From Plectosphaerella cucumerina (taxonomy: Eukaryota > Ascomycota > Sordariomycetes > Glomerellales > Plectosphaerellaceae), in the NCBI GenBank assembly GCA_020746995.1, contig JAGPXD010000006.1, positions 1-64,000 on the forward strand: a DNA stretch of 64,000 nucleotides, read 5' to 3'. This document shows, one piece after another, positions 43,461 through 54,500 of this stretch. The notes below the pieces were generated by a model, which was not told where the DNA came from, did not search any database, and saw nothing but the letters and a program-made list of their open reading frames with translations. Made by a program: the position numbers and the translations under genes. How positions within the stretch are numbered: the stretch's first letter is position 1; every line of letters begins with the position of its first letter.

Positions 43461-45342
43461 GGACGAAAGCGGCTCCGGTCACAATAGGTACGAGGAAGTC
43501 CCATGTCATGACTGTTTATCTTATGGCGGAAGTCAGCCCTATATTGTAAATGTCACCATCACGGCGGCCCAACGCGGGGAGCGATTGGTTTCAACCGTTG
43601 GGTAGAGTGAGGCGAAGTTTGATGTCGCGGCACTGCATGACTGGAGGGGGAAAGCTCGAAGCATGAGGAGTGCGACCAGTCAACGGAACCTCTCACGGCG
43701 CATGACCTGGAGATTCAGCGCGTAAGGGTGCGTAGATACTCTAAGCAGAGACCGAAATCCTGGTAATCGTCATTCCTGCCAACGGGAGGACGGCCATGGC
43801 GAGGCAACGAGGCAACCATGCTACAGGCATACATGTGCTTGCAGCAGTCGGGCGCAGTCGGGACGGTCAGGCCTCGATGTCTTGGTGACGCTGCCCGAGG
43901 CGAGAGTTGCCTGCCTACGGCAAAACTCCAAAAGTGCCATCGTCGTGTCGGTCGGTGGAGGCCGAATGGAAGCAACGTAGCGCGGCAGAAGGTCTTGTTT
44001 GCCGAGGCCGGATGAATTCGGAGCTGGATGACGGATATGTTGGAAAAGAAGAGGGGGCTTTCTCTGGCGTCAATCTCATTGAACGTGGCTTCGGGAAGCC
44101 CAATCTTGGTCGAGGGTGAGCATCATGTCGGCGTCCAATCGGTGCATGCGTCTCAGCCCCAGGTTTTGGCTGGCTCTGCAGGCTCCATCCGACCCGACTG
44201 AGAGGGCACTCGGCCGGGGCGTACCGAGCATTGCTGGGGATGCAGCAGACGTGGCTTTCCCCGGATCTCGATCAGCGAAGATCGGATGTGACGAAGATGT
44301 GTTCTGTGCGTCTGTCTGGACATGAGGTGCGGTGGTGAGATGTTGTAGTGAGGTGGTTCGCAAATGATGTGAGGCCTAGTGCGACAGCGGTCGACAGCAA
44401 GCACCTCCACTGTTATGTCATCGTCACATGACCCGGACATTACGAAGCCGTTGAGATACTGCCGTCTCCTTCAGTCGAGGAACATGGCTCCTTTGTCAGG
44501 ATGCTAGCGTGTTCGCCCTTGGATCCAGCCTTACCTGGGTATCTTGGGCGGGGAATTTGGCGACGGTGACAGCTCGCTACTGTAAGGTAGGTACAGAGAC
44601 ATAGGAAATGCGGGGAAAGCGACGAGAATCGGGCTATCTCCTCCGGTGTCCCCGGCCGCCCCTGGCATGGGATGCGTTTCCTTGCAATCTTGATGTAAGA
44701 TGACTGAGAAGGGAAGGTTGTACATCGGAAGGATCGCTGCATTAGAAGCCGTCTCCGCCTAGTTACATAGGTAGATAACCCAGGCAAGGCAGGCGACGAT
44801 TGTCACTTGGGTATCTGAATAGAGGGCAACCTACCGGGTTGAGGGCGGGGGAAGAGGGGCCATCCACGATGATATCTTCTCCAATTGGCACCTGTTCAGC
44901 ACCACCTTGCAGTAAGCTCTGCATGTCGGAAGCATCACCCGGCCTTGTCAACTATAGACTGGGCCCTTGTTACAGTAGGATCTCTCGGCGCGTCAAATCC
45001 CTGGAAAGCACGTTGGCTTTGGCTTGGAATGGAAGGCTGTAAGGGATCGCCCCTCACCGCTGGGATTCCGTACCTTGATTCCTCCGCAGAAGCGATAAGT
45101 ACCCGACGACTTGGACTCGGTAGCGGGGTAGACACCACCGACCTCCCCCTTTGGAATCGATGGCACCGTAGCCAGCATCCGACTTCAGGGACTCTGGGAG
45201 TCTGGCTCGGAACAGATAAGACCTCAGCGTTCCCGTCCAGGACCAACCTCTCCCTCTTTTCCCTTCCCTTCAGTCCCTCCTCCCTCGCCCCCTCTAGCTT
45301 ATCGACGCCCCGCCGGACCCGCCCGGGCTCCGCGACGCCACA
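43461..45342. other. Divergent spacer without a supported gene
   Basis: This 1.9-kb spacer contains short frames only. TGTAAGGTAGGTACAG near 44579 repeats the AAGGTAGGTAC word seen elsewhere. The 150 bp before 45343 are pyrimidine-rich, as expected for the glycosylasparaginase leader. Confidence 0.4.
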
Positions 45343-46458
45343 ATGCCGGCCCCTCGCTCCCGCCCCGTCCCGATGTCCGCCGCCGCCGCCACCCTCATCC
45401 TCCTCCTCTCCTCTGCCCCCTTTGCCTCAGCAGCCGGCAACTCTCCCGGCCTCCCCATGGCCATCAACACCTGGGGCGGCCCCTTCGTCCCTGCCACAGA
45501 CGCCGCCTTCCTGGCCCTCTCCCGTGACGCCCTCTCCCCCATCGACGCCGTCGAGCTCGGCTGCTCCGTCTGCGAAGCCAACCAGTGCGATGGCTCTGTC
45601 GGCTTCGGCGGCGCCCCCGACGAGCGCTGCGAGACTACCCTCGACGCCATGATCATGGAGGGCTCCACCATGAAGTCGGGAGCCGTCGCCGCCCTCCGCC
45701 GCGTCAAGAACGCCATCGGCGTCGCCCGCGCCGTCATGGAACGCACCTCCCACTCCCTCCTGGCCGGCGACCTAGCCACCCGCTTCGCCCTTGAGAACGG
45801 CTTCGAGGAGGATAACCTCACCACCCCGGCAACCGAGGCCCGCTGCGCCGCATGGAGGGAGAATGCCTGCCAGCCGAATTACCGCCAGAACGTCCTCCCG
45901 GACCCCAAGGCTTCCTGCGGGCCGTACACCCCCGACCCGACTCTCGACAGCACCTCCCCCGCCTACCAGGGCCTCATCGCCCCCGGAGCCGCCCAGGCGA
46001 GCCATGACACCATCTCTCTCACGGCCATCTCCGCCTCGGGCCTCATGGCCGCCGGCACCTCCACCAACGGCGCCTCCTTCAAGGTCCCTGGCCGCGTTGG
46101 CGACGGTCCCATCGTTGGTTCCGGCTCTTACGTGGATGGCGACATCGGCGCTTGCGGTGCCACCGGCGACGGCGACGTCATGATGCGCTTCCTGCCCTGC
46201 TACCAGGCCGTTGAGAGCCTGAGAAACGGCATGACCCCCGCCGAAGCTGCTGTTGATGCCGTCGTCAGGATGGTGAGGAAGTACCCCACTGTCGCCAGTG
46301 GTATCGTCGTCGTCGACAAAGACGGAAACCATGGCGCTGCTGCTAGCGGATGGGGGGGAACCTTCACCTATGCTTACCGTGGGGGCAGCATGAATGAGAC
46401 CAAAGTCGTCGAGGTGCCCAACATCTGCGTCAGCAGGGCCATGCAGGCGCAGCCGTAG
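45343..46458 (+). CDS. Glycosylasparaginase (N4-(beta-N-acetylglucosaminyl)-L-asparaginase), Ntn hydrolase
   Basis: Single exon, 371 aa. A signal peptide (MSAAAATLILLLSSAPFASAAG, residues 11-32) targets the secretory/vacuolar route. Family features are LPMAINTWGGPF, DAVELGCSVCEANQCDGSVGFGGAPDE, TTLDAMIMEGSTMKSGAVAALRRVKNAI and the autoprocessing motif SHDTISLTAI, whose T223 becomes the N-terminal nucleophile of the beta chain. GRVGDGPIVGSGSYVDGDIGACGATGDGD is the beta-chain substrate loop. It releases asparagine-linked GlcNAc during glycoprotein breakdown. Codon use is strongly C-biased (GCC, CTC, ATC), which suggests good expression. Confidence 0.93.
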   Translation: MPAPRSRPVPMSAAAATLILLLSSAPFASAAGNSPGLPMAINTWGGPFVPATDAAFLALSRDALSPIDAVELGCSVCEANQCDGSVGFGGAPDERCETTLDAMIMEGSTMKSGAVAALRRVKNAIGVARAVMERTSHSLLAGDLATRFALENGFEEDNLTTPATEARCAAWRENACQPNYRQNVLPDPKASCGPYTPDPTLDSTSPAYQGLIAPGAAQASHDTISLTAISASGLMAAGTSTNGASFKVPGRVGDGPIVGSGSYVDGDIGACGATGDGDVMMRFLPCYQAVESLRNGMTPAEAAVDAVVRMVRKYPTVASGIVVVDKDGNHGAAASGWGGTFTYAYRGGSMNETKVVEVPNICVSRAMQAQP

Positions 46459-46592
46459 GAAGCAAGGCGATGTGTACATATGGTCAATACATATTTTCTG
46501 GCCTGCTTTCGGGGTTCTATCCCTAGCCAGTGTGCCTCGCTTTTCAATGCCTATGCCCAGAACGCCGTGATGCAGATACATATCCCTCTCCC

Positions 46593-49500
46593 CTAAGCCT
46601 TCTCCTCCTCTACCGGCTTCGGCTCCCAGGCCACCCCCATGGCCTTTGGGATCCCTCCACTACTCCACGCCGCCACCCTCTCCTGATCACACGTCTCCCA
46701 CAGCCTTCTCCTCAGCGCCGCCAGCACCGCCGCCGCCTCCTCATCCTTGCGGCTCGCCTCCCTCGCTTCAAGCCACCCAAACAGCCCAAACCTCGTCACC
46801 AGCGTCGTGCTCCCTCCCTCGATACACGTCGCCCGATAGAGCACCCTCAGTACCCTCGTCGTCAACGTCGCCCTGAGGTACGGGTTTCCCGCCAGCACGA
46901 GAATCTTCTCGATCCACTGACCGCGCCTGAACACGGCCACGTCGCCCGGCGTCCGCAGCCCGTCCACCAGGTACGCCAGCAGCCAGCTCACCTCGGTGTA
47001 GTACCTGTCGTCCTCAGAAGGCTCGCCGTGCAGCACGTCGTGCGCGAGGGGGACCTTGTCGGCCGCCCAGACAGGACCACGCGTCAAGTGCGTGTTGACC
47101 TTTGTGTAGAGGCAGTGAAGGGGATTCTTGACGATGTCGAGGGCGTGGATGGCGAAGGCGACGAGGGGGGAGGGCACGGGGCCGGTCAGGACGGAGGCGC
47201 GGGAGGATTCGGCCAGCTCGGTGATGAGGAGCCAGACTTGGTCCTTTTCTTCATGCGAGGACTCCCGGATGCGTGCCGCCATCTTGAGGAGGTTTGTCAG
47301 CGCTTCCTGTCGGATGCTGGCGTGTTCTGACCACAGCAGCCGCATGAGCGCGGAGATGTGCGTGCCGTCGATCAGGTCGTCCACGGATTTGGAGGTCCAC
47401 TTCGTCAACGCAGAGTTGTCCTCCTCATCAACAGCCATGGACACGTCCAGCAGCGCCTCGAGGCCGCTCTGGTCCAACTCGTTGTCGGCATCGTTGCCGT
47501 CGGCCATCTTGCCGGCGCTGGTGCTCGTTGAGGCACCCTTCTTCTTCTGCTCCACCTCGCCCTTGTACTTGGGCTTGACTTCAACACCCGTCTCTGCAAG
47601 CGTCTCGTTCATCTTGCTGGCCAACAGGGCCACGACTGTCGCATCCTCCTCGGCCGCCTTGGCGTATCCGAGGAATCCAGACAGCGCCTTGGCCAAGTCG
47701 CCGAGGTCCTCTTTGGACGCCGACTTGACGACAAAAGGCAGCTGCTCCATCATCGTCACCAGCAGCAGGCTGACTGGCTGCAGTTCCGGCTCTTCATCAT
47801 CCGGTAGACCCGCCGCCGCCAGCTCCTCCATGATGCTCAGGTACTTGAGCGGTGATGCCGCGCACCGGTTGGCGCAGTTGTCGAGGAAGGGCAGCAGTAC
47901 GTCGAGGTTGGGCCGCTTGAGCCCCTGGATCACATGCGTCAGCAGGCCCAGTCCTGTCGACGCTTGGAGGAGCTGGTTCTGCGTCGCCACGAACCCGAGC
48001 ACCTCGCCCACGCGCGTCAGCTCCCGGCCCTTGATGTGCACACGCAGCAGCGCCGCGAACGGCGACACGTCCAAACCCTTGGCCTTGGCGAACCACCGCA
48101 TGCCCGGCGAGTAGCCCGCGATACCAAGAATGTTCTCCAGCTCGATGAGCCCCATGGCCTGGTCCTGCGGGTCCTCACGGCTCTTGTCGAGGCGGCCGAG
48201 CGCCTCAAGCAGCGTCGCCGACACGTCAAAGTTGGCCGTCAGCGCCAGCTGCGGCGTCACGTCGTAGTACAGCAGAAGCAGCCTGCTGGCTGCCTCGCGC
48301 TGCAGCACGTTGCCTTCGGGCGTGGCCTTGTGGCAGTTGATGACATCCTTCATGTCGGGTACGCGCTGAGCGAACTGATCGACGAGGCGGCGCGCGGCAG
48401 CCTCCCAGACGAGGGGGTTGCTGGACGCGGCGGCCTCGCGGTGCATCTCGAGGGCGCGCGCCAGCTTCTGCAGTGAGAGCACAAGGATGCGCACGGCAAA
48501 GAAGGAGATGAGGTTCGACTTGTGCCCGAGGCTGCGCGACAGGTCCTTCTGCTTGAGAGGCAGGGGAAGAATGTTGTCGAGGAGAACTGTTGTGGGCGGC
48601 GGCACGCGGCGGTAGCCCGAGCGGTGGCCGAGGTACTTTGGCAGCGGCAGCTGGACGGTGTTAAAGATGAAGGCGGCGTAGCCGATCCACGTCATGGAGA
48701 GCTTGGGCTCGAAGGAGAAGGTCTGGTTGCTGAGGAAGTAGCTGGCGACGAGCTCGGGGGCCGCCTCGAAGATGGCCACAAGCAGCTCGCCGTGCTTCAT
48801 GTTGGACCACGGGCGCAGCTTGAGGATGAAGTCTTCAAGTGCAAAGTTGGCCACGGGGATCTCCGTCTTGTACCGCTCCATCCACCCGGCGCGCTCGGCA
48901 GCGAACTCGTCCGTCTCCTTGATGTCTTGCTCCGCCTCCTCCTCGAGGTCCTTGGGGTACATACCCGTGCCCGTGTACAGGATGCCAGCGCTGGGCGCTG
49001 TGCACACATGGATGAGGAAGGCGTGCACCGCGTCGCGCACTGTCGGACGGTCCTCAATGTCGGCATCGTGTCGGTACAGGTACAGGCCCGCCAGACGGTC
49101 GAGAGTCTTGGTGCCAAATGTACGGAACTTGATCTCTCGCGGCACCTTGTCGTCCAGCAATACGTGCTTCTTGAGAGTGTCGAGCATGTCGATAATGAGG
49201 AAGGCCGGGTCGTCCTTGAGCAGGAACGTCAGATGTGAGACGACCTCCTTCTGGGTGAGCAGGTCCTTCTTGGCCTCGGCAGGAAGGAAGCGCAGGCACG
49301 CCAGCAGCAGCCTGACAGCGTTCGTGCGCACCGATGGTTTCGATGGGTCCTCCACGCCCTCACCGGCGTTGCGCACCTCAAGGTTGCGCGCGAACGAGGC
49401 AAAGGTGTAATCGCGAGAGCGGAAGACCTTGCGGGCCAGGGCGCCGCCGTCGAGCGATACGACTTCGCGCAGCAGGCGCAGCGTGGGCGAGATGATGTAT

Positions 49501-50053
49501 CCGCTCGACTTTGGCGCGCCGAGGTTGCGCGAGATGAGCTTCAGCTGGCGCTCCTGAAGGAGAGTCTGGGCGATGCCCTTTGCGTGGGCGACGAGATCGA
49601 ATGATGTCGAGATGACCTGGAGAAGCAAGGCAAGAACGGCAGGCACGGCCGACGTGATGGCGTCGTTCTGCACCTGAGAGGCGAACTCCCACATCTCCAT
49701 GACGTCGGGGAGGTAGACGGCGTCCTCGCTGGCAATGCGCGGCTGCGCCGAGTCGAGGTAGTCCTTGAGAAGCTCCTTGCGCTCCGCGTCCACAGCGGGA
49801 TCGGCCCCGAAGCCATCCAGGAACACCTTGAGTGATTGCAAGCCTGAAAGTGTGTTAGAAACCTATCAAGAGGAGCGCTCTGCACCGAGTACTCACCATG
49901 TCTCGCCCGCTTGACGTCCTGGTCAAATGCAAGCAGCTGCCTAAGGTGCCGCACGTTCTGAATGTCCTCATGTGTAGGCGCCTCATGAACGACCCGTAGC
50001 CGTTTGTGGGCCCTATTCTGGCCTTCGGTCTCGCGGAACTGTCGTTTCGCCAT
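46593..50053 (-). CDS. URB1: Nucleolar pre-ribosomal-associated protein Urb1/Npa1
   Basis: Two exons (50053-49897, 49843-46593; intron 53 nt), 1135 aa. The short basic N-terminus (MAKRQFRETEGQNRAHKRLRV) is a likely nucleolar signal. The Npa1 N-terminal domain (LQSLKVFLDGFGADPAVD ... LLKDYLDSAQPRI) and helical repeats follow; YGLGAPKSS-type motifs appear as ISRNLGAPKSSGYIISPTLRLLREVV, and the C-terminal URB1 domain as WTSKSVDDLIDGTHISALMRLL. There is a charged low-complexity insert near residues 800-830. Urb1 joins early 60S precursors and is needed for 25S/5.8S rRNA maturation. The gene is divergent from Dim1. Confidence 0.9.
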
Positions 50054-50402
50054 CGTATGTCGCTGATGTGTAGTGATGAGACAAGAGCCTGGTACACGGC
50101 CCGTCGTCGACTTGAGCCGCCGCTGCTCTGGGTTGGCATGGAAAATAAAAAGTTCTGCCCCCGACCACCGCCTTGACGATAAGCCGGAACCAGACTAGCG
50201 CAGACGCGGGTAATAGTGGACCATTCTGGTATCTGCGGGGCCTCTTTTCTGGTGCCCCTCCAACCAAGGACTGGACGTCACTCTGCGTCCTTCTGCCTGC
50301 CAAAACACCATCGCGACCGACCGACTGACCGACCGACCGTGACACCCACCACGCACCTTGTGAACACCCCCCTCGACCGACAGACATACCTCCACCACTA
50401 CC
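50054..50402. promoter_or_regulatory. Divergent promoter of URB1 and DIM1
   Basis: This 349-bp spacer contains a GACC tetranucleotide run at about 50315-50340 (ACCGACCGACTGACCGACCG). The same run type lies upstream of the Tao3-like gene at about 59918-59940. No TATA box is obvious. Confidence 0.45.
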
Positions 50403-51046
50403 ATGGGCTCCGTCGTTCTCACCCATCTAAACAGCGGCTGGCACGTCGTGCGTTCCCTCCACAATCCCCCTCAACTCTCCGCGCTGACCTCGCGCCAGGA
50501 CCAAGCCATCCTCTCCGAAGAGGAGCGCCTCGTCGTGATCCGTTTCGGCCGCGACGCAGACCCAAACTGCATGCGCCAAGATGAAGTTCTCTACCGAATG
50601 TCAGTCGCTCCGATCCCCGCACCCACCGTACTGTACTAACCCCCCTTCCAGCCAGGACAAGGTCAAGAACTTCGCGGTCATGTACGCTCCTCCCCTCCCC
50701 CTTCCCCATTTATCCTCGCTAACGTCTCTCCAGCTACGTCTGCGACCTCGACATCGTCTCCGATTTCAACCAGCTCGTACGCCCTACCTTCCCTCCCCCT
50801 GTCTCCCAGCATCCACTAACATCCTCTTCCCAGTACGAACTCTACGACCCCTGCACAGTAATGTTCTTCTTCCGAAACAAGCACATGATGATCGATCTCG
50901 GCACCGGCGACAACAACAAACTCAACTTCGTCCTCGAGGATAAACAAGAACTGATAGACATCATCGAGACCGTCTACCGCGGCGCTAAAAAGGGTCGCGG
51001 TCTCGTCGTTAGTCCAAAGGACTACTCGACACGACACCGCTACTAA
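50403..51046 (+). CDS. DIM1: Dim1/TXNL4A, U5 snRNP thioredoxin-like splicing protein
   Basis: Five exons (50403-50447, 50499-50599, 50652-50681, 50734-50776, 50834-51046; introns 51, 52, 52 and 57 nt), 143 aa, against 142 for the human protein. Intron 1 is a multiple of three and has no stop, but retaining it would break the conserved SGWHV|DQAILSEEERLVVIRFG and add 17 residues. Exon 3 is only 30 nt (QDKVKNFAVI). The C-terminal LYELYDPCTVMFFFRNKHMMIDLGTG ... IIETVYRGAKKGRGLVVSPKDYSTRHRY is nearly invariant among eukaryotes. It is a core component of U5 and the tri-snRNP, essential for pre-mRNA splicing. Confidence 0.95.
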
Positions 51047-51505
51047 GGAAGAAGGCGGCCCACGAGCGGGGATCCGTGCTGGCAAACATCACAAGGGTCC
51101 GTCTCATGAATTCAAGAAAGTTCAGATACCTTGTTGTTCTTCCTCCATGATGCTAATGCTGTTTTCTTTGCCTTCCAAAAGACTCTCACCCGAGTGACAG
51201 ACATCTATCTATCCAGCTGCAGAAGAGCAAAAAGGTACGCTTGTTCCTGAAATTCCAATGCACCTTGGCACTATGCAAGACGGGGTCAGGCCAGACTTCG
51301 ACTCCTGAGCGCGACGGACTGCTGTTTGACTTGTATACAGTGTTCTATCCCACATGGGACCCTTGTAGTCCTCGATCATGACCCGTAACAGTAGTAGAAT
51401 ATGGCTTCGTCCATCATAATTATAGTAATAAAAAATTGCTCCCATCTGGGAAACAACGCCATCGCGAAAATCAGATGATCCCGGGTGTTCATTTCCAAGG
51501 CGGGA
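51047..51505. other. Convergent 3' spacer
   Basis: The Dim1 and Tao3-like genes end towards each other here. Apart from A/T-rich patches near 51410-51435 nothing stands out. Confidence 0.4.
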
Positions 51506-54500
51506 TCACACCAAGTCTCCCTGCGGCGAAGGCGGCTGCGGTCCCTGCCGATGCGGGAACAGCTTCGAAGGTAGCTTGGGCATTGGCGCAGGCGGCGCCG
51601 CCCGCTCCGCCCTGAAGAGTTCGCGCGACCGCTCGGCCTCCCTGGTTCGGCCGCCCGTGAGCCGGCGCATGCCTGTCCTCGTCGACTGCGCAATCGGCCT
51701 GATCATGTTCTCGAGCGAGAAGGAGCTTTCGCCGTTGCTCGTGTTGGGCCGTTCGTCGTCCGCATCGGAGAAGACGTCCTCCGTGTACTCATCGTCAGAG
51801 GCAAACTCGCTGATGTGGGGGTAATACGATGCCGGAGCCGAGGGCGACGTGATCGACCGCGAGTGCAGAACCGGTCTTGATGTCGCCGCAGCGCTGAACG
51901 CTCCTGGGTTCATCGTGTTGGCCGACGACGGCTCGCGCATCGGACGGTTGTCTGCGAACCCGTTCTGGAACGTTGAGTTATCCGACGCCTGGTGCAGGAT
52001 CGGGAGAATTTGCTCGTCGTACAGCTGCGGGCCCGACTCGTATGACTCGGGCGCGAACTCGGTGACGGTTCTTGATGACCGTCCCTCACTTGGCGGGTTG
52101 CCGCCTAGATCATCGAAAAAGTCATCGAGGCTGTCCAGCTTGTTGACAATGTCGCCCATTTGCCCCTGGGTGCGCGTGTCGTCGGACATCATCGTGTCGG
52201 TTCGATCGACAGGGAAGTAGCCGTAGGGGAAGTCGTCGGCGTGGAACTCGACATCCGGCGTCGGCATGACCTCCGTCGGGATGCCCTCGGGGTTTTGGCA
52301 CATGTAGAAGGCTGCGTGGATGTTGGCGCGTGTCGACTCGGTCTTCTGAGCTGGCATCGGGATTGCCCAGCCCGACGTCTCGGGGATGCCGAATAAGCTC
52401 TCGATGCGCTCGTATTCTTTGCGCACCAGCTTCGACGTCGACCGCGTCATGCTCATGCGGAGGTGCTGCTTGTCCATGGCGCTGCCCGACATGGTCATGA
52501 TGTTGTCTAGCACTTGGAGAGCTTCCATGCAAAATTCGCTCTGCAACAGCCGAAGGAGGGGCGAGATGAGGTCCGATCCATGGCCCGCGAGCTCTGGCCG
52601 CCGCATGTCGACCTCTGGAATCACGGTGCTCAGGATGTCCATGGTCTTGATCTTCATCCATGGGATCGAGTTGGTGAGCAGACCCATGAGGAACACGACC
52701 ATCTTGAACTCAAGCTGCGGCAGGAAGAACTCCCTGAGAGCCGAGAAGAGCTGGCCCAGGAACTCCTTTACGTCGTGGCGATACTCAAACTCGAGATACC
52801 TCTCCAGCACGGCAGAGATGGGCTCGTACCCTTGTTCGTCAGCGACGGCGCGCAGTGTCTCTGCCGCGTCGAGGGCTTGCTGGCTTGGCGTCTCCTCCTC
52901 CATCTCGTGCAGGAGGCGAGGGAGATGTGCCAGGACCGCAAAGAAGATGCGCGTGTCATCCCCGATGAGGTCGTCGTCGGGCAGCTGCACCAACCTGTTG
53001 ATGGTGTCGAGCGTAGCGTCCAGGCACAATGACGACCTAAGCCCCTTGTATAGCAGGGCCTGGAGCCCCTCGACAGACGTGCTCCACTTGGCCGGCTGCC
53101 CGTCAAGGATGATCCGCCTGGCGTTCGCAGACTGAAAGTCGATCTTGTCGAGGAATTGGTTGAGCATGCTGACGGCCTCGAGGAACTCACGCTCGTTGAT
53201 CGACTCCAGGCAGGCGCACGTCGTCCAGAAAAGCTGAGGGAACGACAACAACTTGTCCGCATCGAGCTTGTCAATGAGGGTTCCAAGGGTCGTCAGAATC
53301 TCCATAGAAAATGACTGAATCTCAACATCCTCATCGGCAATAGTGTTTGAGAGCCGGGCCAGCATGTCTCCCAGCATAAACTGGTCGACCGATGTAAGCA
53401 CGCATCGGAAGATTTGGAAAGAGCGGCAGGCAAGGTGGCGAACGGGACAGGACGTCGCCCACGTCAGCGACAGCCGTCCCCACTGCTCTTTGATGCCAGG
53501 GTAGGTGACCTCAAACGTCTTGAGGACCTGCGCCGTGAGGTTCTCCATGCTGGGCGGCACCTTGCGCGTGTCGCCGTCGGCCTTGCCATTGCTGTCTTCA
53601 TACACCCAGACAACAGACCGGTCGTGCCGTCGAATCGAGTCGATCAGTTCTTCGATCGATTCCTTGGTCTGCGTGGAGGTCTCGTCGTCCAGGCGGGAGA
53701 TGACCAGCTCGTGGATGAGGTGCACGAGCATCTCGCGGGCCTGCTCTTGAACCAGAGGCGTGTAGTGATCCCACAGCGCCGTGACGATGTGGAGCAGAAG
53801 CGGCACGTTCTCAGCCGACATCTGAACGGGCGACACCATGAGGTCCACCAGGAAGATGAGTGATAGCTGACCGAGAGAGAATCCGGCCTGCTTTGTGCCG
53901 ACGGGCAAGGCCTCGTTCAGGTCTGCGCAGTAGGGCAGAATGGCGACGTCCGATGGAGGTGCGTGTGCCTCCTTCTTCTCATTGGGGACCATGGCTTTGG
54001 GGTTGAGCTGCATCAGAAGGAACTCGACAACTTTGATGCCAGGGGCGCTTGACGTGCTCGCGAGGAAGACGACGACCTGCTTGGCGTACTGGACAAAGTT
54101 CTGCTCCCTTCGCTCGAGGCAGATGGAGATGATGAAGTCGAGGATGAGCCTCACGTTGCCGGGATAGGGACCCGTGGCCAGCGCCTGCCAGAGTGCCTGG
54201 ACCTCGTTGTGCAGGGCGCCGCTGGACTTGATGGTGATCTCGAGAAGGTTGGCGAGGAGGACGTATGAGTTCGCCGTCGGGCCGCCGTTGACATCAACGT
54301 TGAGCTCAATGGACTGAATCCACGGAAGAATGACGGCCACCATGTTCCGCTGGGCATCGCCCTGGACATCCTTGAAATACAAGGTGAACTCGGAAAAGAT
54401 GTGGAACGCTAGTTCCGTGTGCTGCTTGGAGAGGCGCTTGGAGATCTCGAACTGGGCGTTCTTGTACACCGTCTTTGTCTTGTCCGAGATACTGATGTCG

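Noticed and set aside
12000..46000. Transposons or RIP-mutated repeats
   Set aside because: No transposase or reverse-transcriptase frame, no long terminal or inverted repeats and no AT-rich TpA-enriched blocks were seen; spacers are GC-rich and apparently unmutated.
46530..47330. 266-codon plus-strand frame overlapping the URB1 3' end
   Set aside because: Arg/Pro/His-rich translation typical of the antisense of GC-rich coding DNA; URB1 on the other strand explains the region.
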